Positions 16,908-26,061 of a stretch of 64,000 bases of DNA are shown one piece after another; positions within the stretch are counted from its first letter, which is position 1; each line of letters opens with the position of its first letter. The notes under the pieces are model-generated. The model made no database searches. It worked only from the letters and a program-made list of their open reading frames with translations, and was not told the DNA's origin. A program made the translations under genes and the position numbers. The stretch comes from Verrucomicrobiota bacterium. Lineage in GTDB: Bacteria > Verrucomicrobiota > Verrucomicrobiia > Opitutales > Opitutaceae. The stretch is from assembly GCA_016871755.1 (NCBI GenBank), contig VHCJ01000005.1, forward strand, positions 124,001 to 188,000, written 5' to 3'.

Positions 16908-19900
16908 ATGCGCCTCGATTCCGCCGCTTGGTGTCGCTTCGTCTCCGCCTTCTTCGCCGCCACCGCGCTGTCCAACGCGACCGCGCTCCCGCTCATCGCC
17001 GCCGCAACCCCGGCCGCCCCGAGCGCGAAGGGTCGGCTGTCACTCCAACCGGCCGACCGCAGCCCCACTCCCGTGGTCGCGGGTCCCTCCGAGGAGCCGC
17101 GCACCGCCGTCCAGCGCTTCCGTCTTCCCGACGGGTTCTCGATTTCCCTGTTCGCCGCCGAGCCGCTGCTCGCCAACCCGGTCGCCTTCACCTTCGACCG
17201 CGATGGCACCGCCTACGTCGCCGAGACCTACCGCTACCGCTCCAGCGTCCTCGACATCCGCGACTACATGTCGATGCTGGAGGAGGACCTCGCCTGCCGG
17301 TCCACCGAAGACCGCCGGGCCCTGATCCTGCGGGTCTTCGGCACCGAGGGCCACGCCGAGCTTTCGCGGGAATCGGACCTCGTGCGCCGCATCACCGATG
17401 CCAACCGCGACGGGGTCGCCGACGGCTCCAGCATCTTCGCCGACGGGTTCAACGACGCCCTCGACGGCATCGCCTCCGGCGTGCTCGCCCGGGACGGTCA
17501 GGTTTGGTTCACCAACATGCCGCACCTGTGGCGCCTCGACCCGGCCGACGCAGCCGGCCGCTCGCGCGGCCGCACCTCGCTCAGCGAAGGCTACGGCGTG
17601 CGCTTCGGGTTCACCGGTCACGATTCGCACGGACTCATCCTCGGTCCGGATGGCAAAGTCTATTTCTCCTTCGGTGACCGCGGGGCGCGGGTGCGGACGA
17701 AGGAGGGCACGCTGATCGACCTGCCCGACTGCGGCGCCGTGCTGCGGTGCAACCCGGACGGCTCGGAGCTTGAACTCGTGCACACCGGGCTGCGCAATCC
17801 GCAGGAACTCGCGTTCGACGACTTCGGGAATCTCTTCACCGGGGACAACGACTGCGATCAGGGCGACATCGAGCGCTGGGTCCATGTCGTCGAGGGTGCC
17901 GACAGCGGCTGGCGCGTGGGCTACCAGCACCACCCGCTCGGGAAGGCCGGACCGTGGAACCTCGAACACCTGTGGCTGCCGCGCTTCGATGGCCAGCCGG
18001 CCTACATCCTTCCGCCCGTCGCCAACACGCCCGATGGTCCGTCCGGGCTCGCCTACTACCCGGGCACCGGCCTGCCCGACTCCTTCCGCGGTTCGTTCTT
18101 CATGTGCCATTTCCGGGGTTCATTCACCAACAGCGCCATCTACCGTTACCAACTCGCCCCCGAAGGCGCCTCGTTCCGGCTCACGCTGCAGGAAAACTTC
18201 CTTTCCGGAACGCTCCCGACGGATGTCGACTTCGGACCGGACGGCCGACTCTACTTTTCCGACTGGGGTCAGGGCTGGGCCAAGTCGAGCCGGGGTCGCC
18301 TCTACGCGCTGACCCATCGGGAAACCGCCAACGACCCGCGGATCGCCGAGGTCCGCCAGCTCTTCGCCGCAGGCTTTGCTCCGAGGCCCACGGAAGAGCT
18401 CATCGCGCTCCTCGCGCACGCCAACCAGCGGGTCCGGCTGGAGGCCCAATTCGCCCTCGCCGCCCGCGGTGCCGCGGTCGCGCCACCGCTGCGACGCGCC
18501 GCCGAACGCGGCACCGTGCAACTCGCGCGCATCCACGCCCTCTGGGCCCTCGGACAGATCGGCCGCGCCGACCGCACCGTGGCGGATGGACTGCGGGGTT
18601 TCCTCGCGGATGCCGACGTCGAAGTCCAGGCCCAGGCAGCCAAGCTCGTCGGCGACCTGCGCCTCGCCGAGGCGGCCGACGCCCTTCTGATCCGGGTGAG
18701 TCAGGACTCGCCGCGCGTCGCGTTCTTCGCCGCGCAGAGTCTCGGCAAGTTGGCGCGGGGCGATGCCGCACCGGCACTGCTCGAGCGGGCGCGGCAGAAC
18801 GGGGATCGCGACCTCACCCTGCGCCATGCGCTGGTGATGGGACTGGTCGGTGGCCGCAACCTCGACGTCCTTCGCGCGGCGGCGCACGATCCGGCCGTCG
18901 CCGTGCGCCTCGCCGCTCTCCTTGCCCTTCGCCGGCTCGGTGACCCGGCGATCGCGGCTTTTCTCGACGACGCGGATCCGTTCGTCGTGGCGGAGGCGGC
19001 CCGGGCGATCAATGACGCCCCGATCATCGCGGCGCAGGGCGCTCTGGCGGCGCTGGTCGCGCGGCCGGGCTTCGGGGAGGATCGCCTGCTCGCCTTGCGC
19101 GTCCTCAACGCGAACGCGCGCGTGGGCGGCCCCGACCGCGCCGAGGCGCTCGCGCGCGTGGCGGCGGACCCGCAGCAGCGCGAGGAACTCCGCGCCGAAG
19201 CCCTGCAACACCTCGCCTCCTGGCCCGAGCCCTTCGCCCGCGACCGCATTGTCGGCGTCTTCCGGCCGCTGCCCCCCCGTGACGCCGCTCCGGCGGCCCT
19301 CGCGCTCGCCGATCGCCTCGACGCACTGCTCCGCGATCCCTCGGACGCGGTCGTTGTGACGACGCTCAAGGCGGTGCGCGCCCTGCGCATCGCCTCGGCG
19401 AGCGATGCCATGATCGCCGCGGCGCTCCGCGAGGAAGCCAGCGACACCATTCGGATCGCCGCGCTCGAAGCCGTGGTCGCCGCTGGACACCCCCGCCGGG
19501 CCGAGGTCATTCGGACGGCGGGCCTGGCGGCATCAGCCGAGGTGCGGGCAGCCGCCCAAGCTCACTTCGGCCATCTGCCGCCGAACGAGGCCTTTCCACT
19601 CCTCGTCCACGCCCTCCGCGCCGGCTCCACGGTTGAACGGCAGAGCGCCATCACCGCGCTTGGAGCCCTCGGCACCGCGGACGCCGATGCGCTGCTTGCC
19701 GAGGGGCTGCGCTCGATGGACGCCAACCCGGTCTACGCTGCGCTGCAGGCGGAACTCCTCAACGCGGCCGAAGCCCGCGGGACCCCGGCGTTGGCCTCCC
19801 TGCTGGAAGCCCGGAGTTCGCGCCTCGCCCAAGCCACCACTGCGCAGCGGTATGCCTTCGCGCTGCAGGGCGGCAACCGCGCGCGCGGCCGTAAGCTCTT

Positions 19901-20597
19901 CAACGAGCATCCCGTGCTCGCTTGCGTTCGCTGTCACATGGTCGGCGGCGAGGGCGGCGCCGCTGGTCCCGTTCTCGACGGAATCGGACGCGCCCATGCG
20001 CGTGAATACCTCGTCGAAGCAATCGTGGCCCCCAACGCCACGATCGCGCCAGGGTACGACGCCGTGTTCCTGACCCGGCGCGATGGCACGACCGTGATGG
20101 GCAGCATCGCGCAGGAGGACGACACCGGCCTCACGCTCCGCCCCACCTCGGGCGAGGCACCCGTCCGCGTGCTGCGGTCAGACATCGTGAAGCGAGAGAG
20201 TGCTCCCTCCAGCATGCCCGCGATCTTCGGTACGATCCTGACCCGCTCCGAGCTCCGCGATCTCGTGGAGTACCTCGCCTCGCTGACCACGCCTCTCGCC
20301 CGCACCGAGAGCGCCAGTCACGGACAGCACCGACTGCATCGGCGCGGCGCGGAGCGCCCGGCGCTCAGCGGGCCTCGTACACTTCGACCAACGCCACGCC
20401 GGTGGTGTCGTTTACCCCGGAGACCTGCGCGGTGTAGGCGCCCGCCTCGAGGTCGATCAGCATTGCCGCGTCCCGGCTGGCGTTGTCGAGTACGAAGGCC
20501 CCCGAGGCGGCCGCCGCGGTGCGGATCGCCGTCGCGTTGGCGGACTGGCCCCAGTCGTCGTTGGTCGCGATCGTCATCTGGCCGCGCAGGAGGGTGA
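16908..20597 (+). CDS. Giant PVC-type CxxCH heme-binding dehydrogenase-like protein (HEAT repeats)
   Basis: A 1229-residue exported protein. A signal peptide (about residues 1-35) is followed by a glucose-dehydrogenase-like beta-propeller (about 60-470: FDRDGTAYVAETYRYRSSVL, LTGLRNPQELAFDD-type loops, YQHHPLGKAGPWN). Next is a long run of HEAT-like helical repeats (about 490-960). A cytochrome c domain carries CVRCH near residue 1006, with the GPVLDGIGRAHAREYLVEAI signature. Family members usually stop shortly after a motif like the ELRDLVEYLASL found near residue 1120. Here the frame runs on for about 100 arginine/proline-rich codons antisense to the neighbouring gene, so the true stop may have been lost by a small frameshift. 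It is divergent from the PAS-AraC gene and probably controlled by it. Confidence 0.87.
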   Translation: MRLDSAAWCRFVSAFFAATALSNATALPLIAAATPAAPSAKGRLSLQPADRSPTPVVAGPSEEPRTAVQRFRLPDGFSISLFAAEPLLANPVAFTFDRDGTAYVAETYRYRSSVLDIRDYMSMLEEDLACRSTEDRRALILRVFGTEGHAELSRESDLVRRITDANRDGVADGSSIFADGFNDALDGIASGVLARDGQVWFTNMPHLWRLDPADAAGRSRGRTSLSEGYGVRFGFTGHDSHGLILGPDGKVYFSFGDRGARVRTKEGTLIDLPDCGAVLRCNPDGSELELVHTGLRNPQELAFDDFGNLFTGDNDCDQGDIERWVHVVEGADSGWRVGYQHHPLGKAGPWNLEHLWLPRFDGQPAYILPPVANTPDGPSGLAYYPGTGLPDSFRGSFFMCHFRGSFTNSAIYRYQLAPEGASFRLTLQENFLSGTLPTDVDFGPDGRLYFSDWGQGWAKSSRGRLYALTHRETANDPRIAEVRQLFAAGFAPRPTEELIALLAHANQRVRLEAQFALAARGAAVAPPLRRAAERGTVQLARIHALWALGQIGRADRTVADGLRGFLADADVEVQAQAAKLVGDLRLAEAADALLIRVSQDSPRVAFFAAQSLGKLARGDAAPALLERARQNGDRDLTLRHALVMGLVGGRNLDVLRAAAHDPAVAVRLAALLALRRLGDPAIAAFLDDADPFVVAEAARAINDAPIIAAQGALAALVARPGFGEDRLLALRVLNANARVGGPDRAEALARVAADPQQREELRAEALQHLASWPEPFARDRIVGVFRPLPPRDAAPAALALADRLDALLRDPSDAVVVTTLKAVRALRIASASDAMIAAALREEASDTIRIAALEAVVAAGHPRRAEVIRTAGLAASAEVRAAAQAHFGHLPPNEAFPLLVHALRAGSTVERQSAITALGALGTADADALLAEGLRSMDANPVYAALQAELLNAAEARGTPALASLLEARSSRLAQATTAQRYAFALQGGNRARGRKLFNEHPVLACVRCHMVGGEGGAAGPVLDGIGRAHAREYLVEAIVAPNATIAPGYDAVFLTRRDGTTVMGSIAQEDDTGLTLRPTSGEAPVRVLRSDIVKRESAPSSMPAIFGTILTRSELRDLVEYLASLTTPLARTESASHGQHRLHRRGAERPALSGPRTLRPTPRRWCRLPRRPARCRRPPRGRSALPRPGWRCRVRRPPRRPPRCGSPSRWRTGPSRRWSRSSSGRAGG

Positions 20598-21486
20598 GGA
20601 ACGGGTTCGCGAGAGCACCGGGCACGCTAAGTCCGCCGAGCGTGGGACCGACCCCGCGGATGAGCACGCGGCGCGGCCCACCTTCGATCACGAAGCCGGC
20701 GATCATGACTTCACCGCCGGTCCCGACCTTGCCGCGGGTCGAGATGTTGACCATCTTCCCCGTGCCGAAAGCGCCCGTCTGGGCTGCCGAGCCCACCACT
20801 CTCAAATTGTCGAAGATCACGAGGTCGCCGCCACTGAGCGCCGACTGATCCGGGCCGTTGAAGGTGAACGTCACCGAGTTGATCTGGGAGATTCATGAGT
20901 CCGCGACGAAGCCGATCTGCCTCCCGGTTCCAGCGCAGGACGTGGCGCCGCCGCAGTTTTGCGCCACGAGAAGAGAGGCGCTGGTGCCCCCACGTCCGCT
21001 AATCTGAACCGGGGCCGCAAAGGGGGTGCCGCCATTGTTGTTGTCGAAATAGTCGATCAAGAACTCAGTCACGGCCGGCGAGAACGTGATCGTCAGCGTC
21101 CGCACGTAGCTGGCCGGCGCCGAAGCATCGCCACCGTTGTAGGTCTGCAGATACCGCCCCGAGAGACTGCCGACGCCTGTGCTGGAGGAGGTTCCGTAGC
21201 GGGCGCCAGCGCCGGTATCGATCCGGAATTCGTTCCCGAGGTTGAATTGGCCACTCGTCGCCCCGCTCGCCGTGATCGTCACGCTGGTGCTGGTCGTGCC
21301 GGCGGATATCACGAACGACACCGTGTTGTCGGGCCCGAGGGGGAACGCCGCAGAATTGTCGGAGTTCTGCAGGGCGGAGTCGCCGCCGACACCGGCCAGC
21401 GCGACGGTGACCGAGGTGATGAATCCGGCCTGCACAATCACGCAGGAACCCAGCAGCGCACAGAACAAAACAAGGGCACGTTTCAT
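20365..21486 (-). pseudogene. Exported protein with C-terminal Opitutaceae-type beta domain, split by in-frame TGA
   Basis: From the ATG at 21486 a signal peptide (MKRALVLFCALLGSCVIVQA) leads into a serine/threonine/glycine-rich secreted domain of about 195 residues. This ends ...GRQIGFVADS at a TGA (20893-20895). The same frame then continues without interruption as ISQINSVTFTFNGPDQSALS and a C-terminal module (VNISTRGKVGTGGEVMIAGF, GPRRVLIRGVGPTLGG, AYTAQVSGVNDTTGVALVEV) ending at 20365. That module is recalled as a recurrent C-terminal domain of secreted verrucomicrobial proteins, so both halves appear to be one gene of about 373 codons. A single substitution (for example CGA to TGA) explains the break. 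The function is unknown, probably surface or extracellular. Confidence 0.75.
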
Positions 21487-21725
21487 AAACACATCGGGTG
21501 ATTTGATCGTAACTCCGACCGAGTCGCCTCCAAGACCTCGGCCGCTCGACCGAGAGTACAAGTTCTTTGCAGTCATCAGGTATGCGATCCATCGAAGGCC
21601 CGCGATAAGTCCTCGAGCCCAATCCCGCATCAACCCGCCGCGCCGGCGCGAGCCTCAGGGAGGCCGTGAGAGGGCGTATCTCCAAATGGGTCGCGGGCGC
21701 TCGTCGCCGCTTCGCCGGCACCTGC

Positions 21726-22975
21726 TCACCGGGTCAGCGCATAGCCGATCCGGTATTGATCATCCTCGCGGCGGTTGTAGTCGATCAGTGTCTCTCCCCA
21801 GCCATTAAAGTATTGGATCTGCAGATACCCAGCGGCACTCCGGCGGGCGGTCGGGACCATCCGCAGCGGTAGGGTGAAGTCGAACTGGCCGCTGCCGTAT
21901 CCGGAACTCCGCCCCTTGCGCAGGGTCGCGGCGAACTGAGGTCCCTGGTCACGCCCCACCCGGATGCGCCACTCGACGTTGCCGCGGTACCGGTCGATGT
22001 CGGCACTCTCCTCCTTCTCGACGTAGTTGATGAAGCGCGGCGTGATCCACACCCGCCAACGGTCGCTGATCGGGACAATCACCGCCGGGGCGAAGTACGC
22101 GGTGTTCAGGCTCCGCGAGGCCAGTTCCTTCTGGCCGTTGGACTCGTGCTGCAGCCCCGCTTGGATCCCGAGTCGGGTCAGCCAGTCCGGCTTGAGGTGA
22201 AAGTCGTCGCGGAAGAAGAACAGGGTGGGCCGGTAGCTCGAGTCGTGGAAGGGCTTGGACTCGCCGTTCAGGTCCCAGACGCTCGTCTGCGTGTAGGCGA
22301 ATACAGCGACTGCCACCACCGCGGATCCGTGCCGGAGGGCGAGACGAGGCGATACTTGAAGCTGAACTGGAGCCGGGCGTTCCACCCGCCGACGGGCCCG
22401 AGCAGGAAGTACGTCGGCTCGTAGGTCGAGACGTGCCGCCGCACCGTTTCGCGCTCGGACTCAAGGTCAAGGCTGTCGCCCCGAAACCCCACGTCCCCGG
22501 CCGTCGAGTCGGCGCCGCTCGGCCCTGGCGCGACGGTGGCGGTCTCGGACGGCGTGACGACGAACATGACCGGATTCGTCGACAGGTCGATGAAGCGGAG
22601 GGAAACCGTGCCGCCGGCCCAGGCCGGTACGTTCACGGTGACGCGCCGCGTGCTGAAGCTCCGCGGCGCAACGGCGAACCGCGCTCCCAGCGCCACGCCC
22701 GCCGGCCGCGCCTCGATCCGCTGCGCGCCCCGAACGCCCGCAAACTCCGCGCGAAGCACCGGAGGGATCGCGACGTCAAGGGGTCCGCCGGACGGATTGT
22801 TGACGTAGACCGTCAGCTCGACGGGTTCGCCCGCCTTGATCACGCCCGTCGGAGGGACGAGCAGCAAATCCGGGTTGGCGACGGCGGTACCGAAGAAGGC
22901 CAACCAGAACACGACAAACGAACAAAAACGCGGCGGAAGCGGTCCATTCCACATGGCACGCCAAACGTGCGGCAT
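21726..22975 (-). pseudogene. pldA: Outer membrane phospholipase A (OMPLA-like), one-base frameshift
   Basis: The 5' part from the ATG at 22975 has a plausible Shine-Dalgarno (AAGGAAG, 5 nt before), a signal peptide and an N-terminal beta domain. It runs to FSFKYRLVSPSGTDPRWWQSLY. The frame then breaks near 22300, and the neighbouring frame carries on with AYTQTSVWDLNGESKPFHDS, GLQHESNGQ and YLQIQYFNGWGETLIDYN. These are family motifs of phospholipase A1; His and Ser of GLQHESNGQ and a following Asn match the catalytic triad. Restoring one base (an A in the plus-strand run at 22300) rejoins the protein at about 416 residues. The product would hydrolyse phospholipids in the outer membrane. The lesion may be an assembly error or real inactivation. 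Confidence 0.85.
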
Positions 22976-23094
22976 CACAGCTTCCTTGACTAGACGGAAG
23001 CGCAAACCCGAGTTCCTTCCCCTACGACCGCCTGCGCGTCATCGCTCAGTGCGGCTAACCCAACCCTAAAATCCTACCCTCACAGACCCAGTCC

Positions 23095-23130
23095 CCAATC
23101 TTTGGTGTAGACCCAATCTTTGGTGTAGAC
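23095..23130. repeat. Two perfect 18-bp tandem copies downstream of tRNA-Gly
   Basis: The unit CCAATCTTTGGTGTAGAC occurs twice in direct succession, and the 11-base core GGTGTAGACCC recurs at 23154-23164. The repeats lie between the 3' end of the minus-strand tRNA-Gly and the OMPLA gene. No function is evident. Confidence 0.8.
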
Positions 23131-23173
23131 CCCCCCTGTTGCTCCCGGAGAGGTGGTGTAGACCCAGAGGTCC

Positions 23174-23248
23174 TGGTGCGGGCGCCGGGAATCGAACCCG
23201 GGTTCCATGCTTGGGAAGCACATGTGATAACCACTATACTACGCCCGC
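23174..23248 (-). tRNA. tRNA-Gly (anticodon CCC)
   Basis: The minus strand folds as a 75-nt tRNA with encoded CCA. The acceptor stem GCGGGCG pairs fully with CGCCCGC, the discriminator is A, and the T-arm is CCGGG-TTCGATT-CCCGG. The anticodon arm TGTGC-TTCCCAA-GCATG places CCC at positions 34-36, reading GGG glycine codons. The D-arm has one weak pair. It lies 46 bp beyond the recR stop on the same strand. Confidence 0.93.
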
Positions 23249-23294
23249 AAACCCAGACGGTTTCCGAGGAAAGGAATCCCGGAGACGAGCGCAA

Positions 23295-23891
23295 TCACGA
23301 ATACGACCGACGCCCGTCCAGGGCGCTCCGCAGCGTCACCGAATCCGCGTAGAGCACGCCCCCCCCGCTGGGGAGTCCGAAGCCGATCCGGCTCACCTTC
23401 ACCTCACCGCCCGGCGGAAGATGCGCCGTCAGGTAGTGGCAAGTGGCCTCGCCTTCCACGTCGTTCGACAAGGCGAGGATCAGTTCGCGGACCTCCCCGC
23501 GCCGCACCCGGTCGAGGAGCGAGTCGACGTTGAGGTGCTCCGGCCCCACCCCGCTGATCGGAGACAGCTTGCCATGGAGCACGTGATACACTCCCCGATG
23601 GGCCCCACTGCGCTCCAGCGCCACGAGGTCGGGCACGTGTTCCACCACGCACACGACGCCTTGGTCGCGGCGTTCGTCGGCGCAGATCGGGCAAAGGTCG
23701 GATTCGGCCAGTTGCCCACAGCGGGGACACCGATGCACGGAGGACGCCGCCGTCTGCAGCGCCTCCACCAAAGCCGGGAGTTGCTCGGGTTTCTCCACCA
23801 AGAGGTGCAGGGCGATCCGCTCGGCGGACCGAAACCCCACGCCGGGCAGCTTCTTGAGCTGCTTTTGCAGGGACTCGAACGCCGAAGCCAT
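23295..23891 (-). CDS. recR: Recombination mediator protein RecR
   Basis: A 198-residue RecR, the usual family length. The N-terminal helix-hairpin-helix has the KKLPGVGFRSAERIALHLL pattern. A C4 zinc finger (CPRCGQLAESDLCPIC) is near residues 55-70. A Toprim domain follows, with VVEHVPDLVALERSGAHRGV and LILALSNDVEGEATCHYL, and a C-terminal region ends SGGGVLYADSVTLRSALDGR. RecR acts with RecF/RecO to load RecA on gapped DNA. It is downstream of ybaB (47 bp), the common ybaB-recR pairing, although dnaX is not in front of it here. Confidence 0.97.
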   Translation of the reverse strand: MASAFESLQKQLKKLPGVGFRSAERIALHLLVEKPEQLPALVEALQTAASSVHRCPRCGQLAESDLCPICADERRDQGVVCVVEHVPDLVALERSGAHRGVYHVLHGKLSPISGVGPEHLNVDSLLDRVRRGEVRELILALSNDVEGEATCHYLTAHLPPGGEVKVSRIGFGLPSGGGVLYADSVTLRSALDGRRSYS

Positions 23892-23938
23892 CGTCAGTGC
23901 CCTACCGGGTGATCAAGACCTCGCGCGGACGCGCGGGC

Positions 23939-24247
23939 TCACATGAAACCCGGCATCTGGAAGGCGCTCGTGACCTTCTGCATCTCGGCGTCGTTGTGCT
24001 CCTTCGCCTGCTTGGCGGCATCCTGCACCGCCGAGAGAACCGTTTCCGAGACCAGCTTCGGATCCTCCTTGAGGAACTCCGGATCCAGCACCAGACCCGT
24101 GAAACGGCCGGCACCATTGATCTTGATTCGCACCGCTCCGCCGCCGGCGGTGATGTCGAATTCCTTCGCTTCGAGTTGCTGGTGGAGCGACTCGATCGAA
24201 CGCTGCATCTTCTGGGCTTGCTTGAGGAGTTTGCCGACGCCGGCCAT
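23939..24247 (-). CDS. ybaB: YbaB/EbfC family nucleoid-associated protein
   Basis: A 102-residue DNA-binding protein. The start MAGVGKLLKQAQKMQRSIES at 24247 was chosen because the family begins at this helix; the frame is open 20 codons further upstream. The central strand region EFDITAGGGAVRIKINGAGR and the C-terminal helix SETVLSAVQDAAKQAKEHND match the family, which forms tweezer-like dimers on DNA. It lies immediately upstream of recR on the same strand, as in many bacteria. Confidence 0.94.
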   Translation of the reverse strand: MAGVGKLLKQAQKMQRSIESLHQQLEAKEFDITAGGGAVRIKINGAGRFTGLVLDPEFLKEDPKLVSETVLSAVQDAAKQAKEHNDAEMQKVTSAFQMPGFM

Positions 24248-24303
24248 AGGAGGGGGATTGAGTGGGAGACTGACCTTGAGGGACAGACAATGGACCGGAG
24301 GCT

Positions 24304-25245
24304 TCAAGCCTCAAGTAACGCGGCGTACCCTTCGCGGAACGAGGGATAGCGGGGCCGCCAGCCTAACTCGCGCTGGATGCGGTCACTGACCACGACGCGA
24401 TCCGGCACGTGCCGCCGTCGCGTGGAGACCGCCTCCGCCGCAAATCCCGGCAGGGCACGCCCCAACCGCGTGGCGAGCCACGCCGCCACCGCGGCCCGCG
24501 TCTCCGGCTGGCCGTCCGCCAGCGTGTACGTCTGGCCGGCGGCCCGCTCCGGCGCGCGCCACGCTGCCACGAGCGCCCGGATGACGTCGTCGCGGTGCAC
24601 GAGGTTCAGCCGATGCTCGCCGCGGCCCGCCAGTTCCGTCACCCCCGCCCGCAGTTGATCGAGCAGCAGGTGACGCTCCGGCCCGTAGATCCCCGCGAGG
24701 CGGAGCACCGTCCACGGGCCCGCCCACGTGCGCACCACTCCTTCGGACTCCAGGGTCAGGCGCCCGCCTTCTTCGACCGGCTCCGTCGAGCTCGACTCGT
24801 CCACGCGGGCTCCCGCCCCCTGCGCATAGACCGAGGTGCTGCTCGTGTAGATCAGGTGGCCCGGCCCGGGCGGCGGAGTCGCCGCGCCCCAGGCGACGAT
24901 GGAGCGCGCGCCCTCGACGTAGCTCCGGCGATACCCCTCCGGCCCGCCGCCTCCGGAACCGACGGCATCGAGAACGAAGTCCGCCGCGTGCGGCATGCGC
25001 GCATGCCAACCGGCGCCGGAGAGATCGTCCACCACGACGTCCACCCCCGCAGCCGCAAGCGCGCTGGCGGTCGCCGGATTCCGCGTCAGCGCCTGAACCT
25101 GCAGCCCGGCGGTCCGGGCAAGCCTAGCGACCGCTCCGCCCACGTAGCCGGCCCCGAAGACGGCGAGGCGGCGTCCGGCCCACGGAGCGAAGAGTGCGAC
25201 GAGGGCGTCGGTGTCGACCGTGTGGGAGGAAGAAAGGGACGTCAT
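24304..25245 (-). CDS. NAD(P)-dependent epimerase/dehydratase-like SDR (YeeZ-like)
   Basis: A 313-residue extended short-chain dehydrogenase-like protein. The Rossmann motif FGAGYVGGAVARLARTAG lies near residue 31. A TSSTSVYAQGAGARVDESS segment provides the Ser/Tyr region, with Tyr in SVYAQ, but the following YxxxK lysine is not evident. The rest follows the YeeZ-type pattern, including WTVLRLAGIYGPERHLL and HRDDVIRALVAAW. It may therefore bind nucleotide and a sugar nucleotide or act as a non-canonical reductase. It lies 56 bp from ybaB and 30 bp from the acyltransferase gene upstream. Specific substrate not assignable. Confidence 0.85.
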   Translation of the reverse strand: MTSLSSSHTVDTDALVALFAPWAGRRLAVFGAGYVGGAVARLARTAGLQVQALTRNPATASALAAAGVDVVVDDLSGAGWHARMPHAADFVLDAVGSGGGGPEGYRRSYVEGARSIVAWGAATPPPGPGHLIYTSSTSVYAQGAGARVDESSSTEPVEEGGRLTLESEGVVRTWAGPWTVLRLAGIYGPERHLLLDQLRAGVTELAGRGEHRLNLVHRDDVIRALVAAWRAPERAAGQTYTLADGQPETRAAVAAWLATRLGRALPGFAAEAVSTRRRHVPDRVVVSDRIQRELGWRPRYPSFREGYAALLEA

Positions 25246-25275
25246 GGCGCGGAGCAGAAGGCGGGGGTGCCCTGC

Positions 25276-25980
25276 TCAGATCACGATCCCCGGGCCGCCC
25301 CCAACGGTGTCGTCATTGATCGCATGGAGGCGGGCGTCGAGTTCCTCCGCGGCGGCGCGGCGATCGGCCAGTTCCTCGGCGGTGACCAGCACCCCGGACA
25401 CGCGCACCCGCGAGAACGGACGCGGAAGGATGAAGCGATCCCAACTCGGAATGATCCAGGCGGAGTCGAAGACGCCGCCGAGCAGCAGGATGGGCACGCG
25501 GGCGCGGCGGGCGACGACCAGACCGCCGGCCTTAAACTCGTAGCGCGGCCCCCGCGGACCATCCGGCGTGATGCCGATGTCGGCCCCGCGCCGCAGGACA
25601 TCGACCAGCAGGAGGGCGGCCTCGCGGCCCTGCTGACTGCTTGAGCCCCGGATCGTGCGAAGACCAGCCAGCGCGAAGAACGCCGCCAGCCACGCACCGT
25701 CGCGACTCGCACTGACGAGCGCGTACACCGGCCGGCCCTGCCGGAAACGCCGAAAGATCTCGGCCCCGAGGAAGAGTCGGTTGTGCCAGAGCACCATCGC
25801 GATCGGTTCGTCGGTCTTCCGCAGGGCGGCCAGCGACGACGCCGTGGTTTCAAAGCGGAGCGTGCGCCCCCACAGGCGCATCAGGGAGCCCAGCGTCGCG
25901 AGCGCGAAGCGCCGCCATCCGCGCACCTCGTGGGCGGCGTCGGAGGTGACTCCGGAGACGAGGGGCGGACCGTCGGCCAT
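25276..25980 (-). CDS. Lysophospholipid acyltransferase-like protein (DUF374 family)
   Basis: A 234-residue protein from the ATG at 25980. The motif VLWHNRLFLGAEIFRRFRQG and the block ADIGITPDGPRGPRYEFKAG are the DUF374 / lipid A-type acyltransferase signatures, where the usual HX4D catalytic box is altered. A C-terminal region has PSWDRFILPRPFSRVRVS. Members are thought to acylate lipid A-like or glycerolipid acceptors at the inner membrane. The gene is divergent from the hypothetical gene at 26062, and 30 bp separate it from the downstream SDR gene. Confidence 0.87.
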   Translation of the reverse strand: MADGPPLVSGVTSDAAHEVRGWRRFALATLGSLMRLWGRTLRFETTASSLAALRKTDEPIAMVLWHNRLFLGAEIFRRFRQGRPVYALVSASRDGAWLAAFFALAGLRTIRGSSSQQGREAALLLVDVLRRGADIGITPDGPRGPRYEFKAGGLVVARRARVPILLLGGVFDSAWIIPSWDRFILPRPFSRVRVSGVLVTAEELADRRAAAEELDARLHAINDDTVGGGPGIVI

Positions 25981-26061
25981 CCGGTGAGTGTTCCGGAAAG
26001 GACCGCCCCGCGCCAAGCGAAGAATTGACGTCCCGTCCGCTGTGCCTCACCGACCGGAGGA

